Positions 62,041 to 64,000 of a stretch of DNA of 64,000 bases are shown one piece after another. Source of the stretch: Sambucus nigra (taxonomy: Eukaryota > Streptophyta > Magnoliopsida > Dipsacales > Adoxaceae); assembly GCA_949130495.1 (NCBI GenBank), contig OX422213.1:51718284-51782283 (forward strand), in the 5' to 3' direction. A program made the translations under genes and the position numbers. The notes beneath the pieces are model-generated. The model made no database searches and was not told the DNA's origin. It saw nothing but the letters and a program-made list of their open reading frames with translations. How positions within the stretch are numbered: the first letter of the stretch is position 1; every line of letters begins with the position of its first letter.

Positions 62041-64000
62041 GCCAGAAGGATTAATTAGTTAATTATGTAAACCTCTTACAAATTAATACATTATATGAAA
62101 GTGTTAAACTAAAGTCACCAATACACTGAAATGATACAAACGCACCTCTACGTATGATAAAAATAATAATAACTCTAGACCATAAACATTCTATGCTCGT
62201 CAACAAAAATATGTAAAACTTCATGAAAGTTACATAAATAGAGAATCAATAAAAAACTGTAGTAAAGAAAATCGCACGTCTGGGCAAATGGTAGCATTGC
62301 AATAAAGCATTGTCTAAAAGTGTTAACCTCATAATACGCTACTCTCCAAAAAAGACTTTGTTCAAAAGAAGAAGCCTGTCTTTAGATTTTTGATACAATT
62401 CCAATCAAACACGACTTTAGAAATCAAATAATATTTTTACAATCCAACTTTAGAAGTTAAATAATATTTTTTAGAAAAACGGATCAGATATATTTAAAAT
62501 AAAGAAAACAAATCAAAATTGATTTCTACAAAACAATCATATTATTTTTAAACTAAACAGATCGGGGGGAAATTTTAGTATATTATTCAGATTTTGAAGC
62601 GTATCATATTAATATTTTTTTTTTAAATCCCAGATCTATTTATATGAATAAACGAAAAACGTTTTTTAAAAAAAATATATCGGATAAAAATCAACAAAAA
62701 TCAGGCTGAGAAAAATTAGATCTGTTCAGATCGATTATTTTTTAACAGCAAAACAAAATATAGGCAACCAGTCAACACATATTTGTTAAAGAAAAGTTAG
62801 ATCGATCGATTTTCCTAAAAAATAATACAAAATCGTAAAAGTTAATCTCGGTTTCTCAATGAATCCAGACATGTGATGATACCTATACAAGAGAAAAATA
62901 GGCCAAGACCCTATAAATGGGATTTCAAATCCGCAAAATATCCAAACCACTTTTAACTTTCATGAGATTAGATAAAACTGAGGGTAGAAACCCTTGTTTC
63001 TCACACGCTCCATCTAGAAAAGTAGTCCGGGACCTCAAATAGGAGGAGAACAAATGGGTAAAATGGTAATTTTACATAAAGTGGAACATTTTTATGAAAT
63101 AAAAATGTTTAAAATGGTGTTACACAAAATGGTCCTAAATGAAAGATTTTTGAGATAAAATCAATGCAAATGTATAAAGGACAAGAAATGAGGTTTCGAA
63201 AGTGTAACACAAGATGGGGTGAGATCCTCAGATTTTGGCTTAGGCCGATAGAAAGTGGAGTTATGTGGATATTTGAAAAATATTAAAACAAATTAGTATG
63301 GACTCGGATGAAACCTAGAATAACTAAGAAGGGCTCAGAGCCCTGACGTGAAAGAACTAAAATGACTGGCCAGAGCATATGGTAGCATAGTAGAGCCCGT
63401 TAAAGTGCGCGAATATTTAGAACATTCCGAGAAAAGATAATAAGAAAAGTGGAACATGTCAAAAAATTTATTGTGAGGCAAAGATAAGAAAGGACAACTA
63501 ACTTGAATGAATTAATAGGTGTTCTGATTGAAAGATAACGTGGACAAGTGATTTAAGAAATTGATTAATGTCCATGAAATGAAAGAAATGGTAATGTAAA
63601 GTGATTAAGTGGGTAGTTAAGCACCCTAATGAGATTTATCCCATAATTAATACAAGTGTGTGTTCATGAAAGGCTTTCAAAGAAAAGTAAGTTTTTCCTA
63701 ACACGGTGCGTGCGTGTTGAAAGGTGATTTTCAAGGAAATACTAAGGTAAATTAGTGCAAGTAAATGATAATTTCGACGAGAGAAATGTCTTTGCTAAAA
63801 ATGGTATATTTGTTTAAAGTATTTAACCGGGTTGTTAAATAAAGAAATAAATGTCAAGTCAAGCAATCAAGAAAAAAGAGATTCTTTCACAAGATTAAGG
63901 CAAATTAATCAGAACAAGTAAAATTTTTGGAACAAAAATGGTTTCATCCATTAAATTTTATATATATGAGTATGGATATATATGAGGTAGTTTCATGTGC
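62041..64000. other. AT-rich region with nothing recognised
   Basis: No ORF of note, RNA gene or repeat family recognised. Minor points: a short palindrome gggctcagagccct near 63330 and a gatcgatcgat run near 62812. Possibly decayed transposon DNA. Confidence 0.5.

Noticed and set aside
62270..62340. tRNA-like box (gggcaaatggtagcatt)
   Set aside because: No cloverleaf, B box or acceptor stem could be formed by eye.

Overview
This window is plant nuclear DNA, most likely from a eudicot, made almost entirely of nested transposable elements. I find no intact host gene, no rRNA or tRNA gene and no CRISPR array. The plant assignment rests on Tekay/Del-type and Tat-type Ty3/Gypsy polyproteins, L1-type LINEs with a zf-RVT C-terminus, an RTE LINE, a Helitron end, and fragments of plant-specific gene families (plant mobile domain; a GTE-type bromodomain).

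Layers, oldest outward. (1) An RTE-type LINE on the minus strand (59376-62040) is cut in its C-terminal coding sequence by (2) a very large Tat-lineage Ty3/Gypsy element, also on minus. Its 5' LTR is 57327-59375, with a primer-binding site at 57307-57325, a leader, gag (38.8-39.96 and 34.6-35.9 kb), protease and start of RT (28.37-29.86 kb), end of RNase H and integrase (16.48-18.06 kb), and then an antisense plant-mobile-domain gene (688-2445, + strand). Its 3' LTR lies left of the window. (3) Inside the Tat element sit: a complete Tekay-type chromovirus on + (3721-16142, TSD acaac); a second Tekay complex on minus (18061-28369); a nearly complete L1 LINE (29879-34609, 16-bp TSD); solo Tekay-like LTRs at 35943-38790 (TSD gtaat), 40592-43447 (TSD ggttt) and 53771-56641; a Helitron-like unit (about 44460-53686) with captured gene pieces; and a foldback MITE-like inverted repeat (about 56686-57112). 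(4) A fourth layer is inside these: a 5'-truncated L1 (10920-12884) in the first Tekay element and a solo LTR (47586-50552, TSD aaaaa) in the Helitron. A diverged LTR of the same architecture occupies 1-661. The last 2 kb (62041-64000) holds nothing I can name.

Most interesting signals. (a) Every LTR long enough to show it shares one layout: TATA-like box, an AG|GCAAGTG sequence that is a perfect GC-type splice donor, 1.6-1.8 kb, then a conserved CTGAC branch-point-like box, a pyrimidine tract and AG|GTG. This looks like a conserved GC-AG intron inside the LTR. (b) Inside that putative intron every LTR carries a short array of palindromic words centred on CG; its position is constant but its sequence differs by subfamily. 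(c) The 18-28 kb Tekay element has LTRs about 98% alike in the part compared but an internal region far too decayed for that age, so it probably moved as a non-autonomous element. (d) The Helitron carries a bromodomain exon whose acetyl-lysine-binding Asn is replaced. (e) A plant-mobile-domain gene lies antisense downstream of the Tat pol.

All coding regions here carry stops, frameshifts or deletions. The most nearly intact are the L1 ORF2 (two stops) and the Tekay gag-pol.
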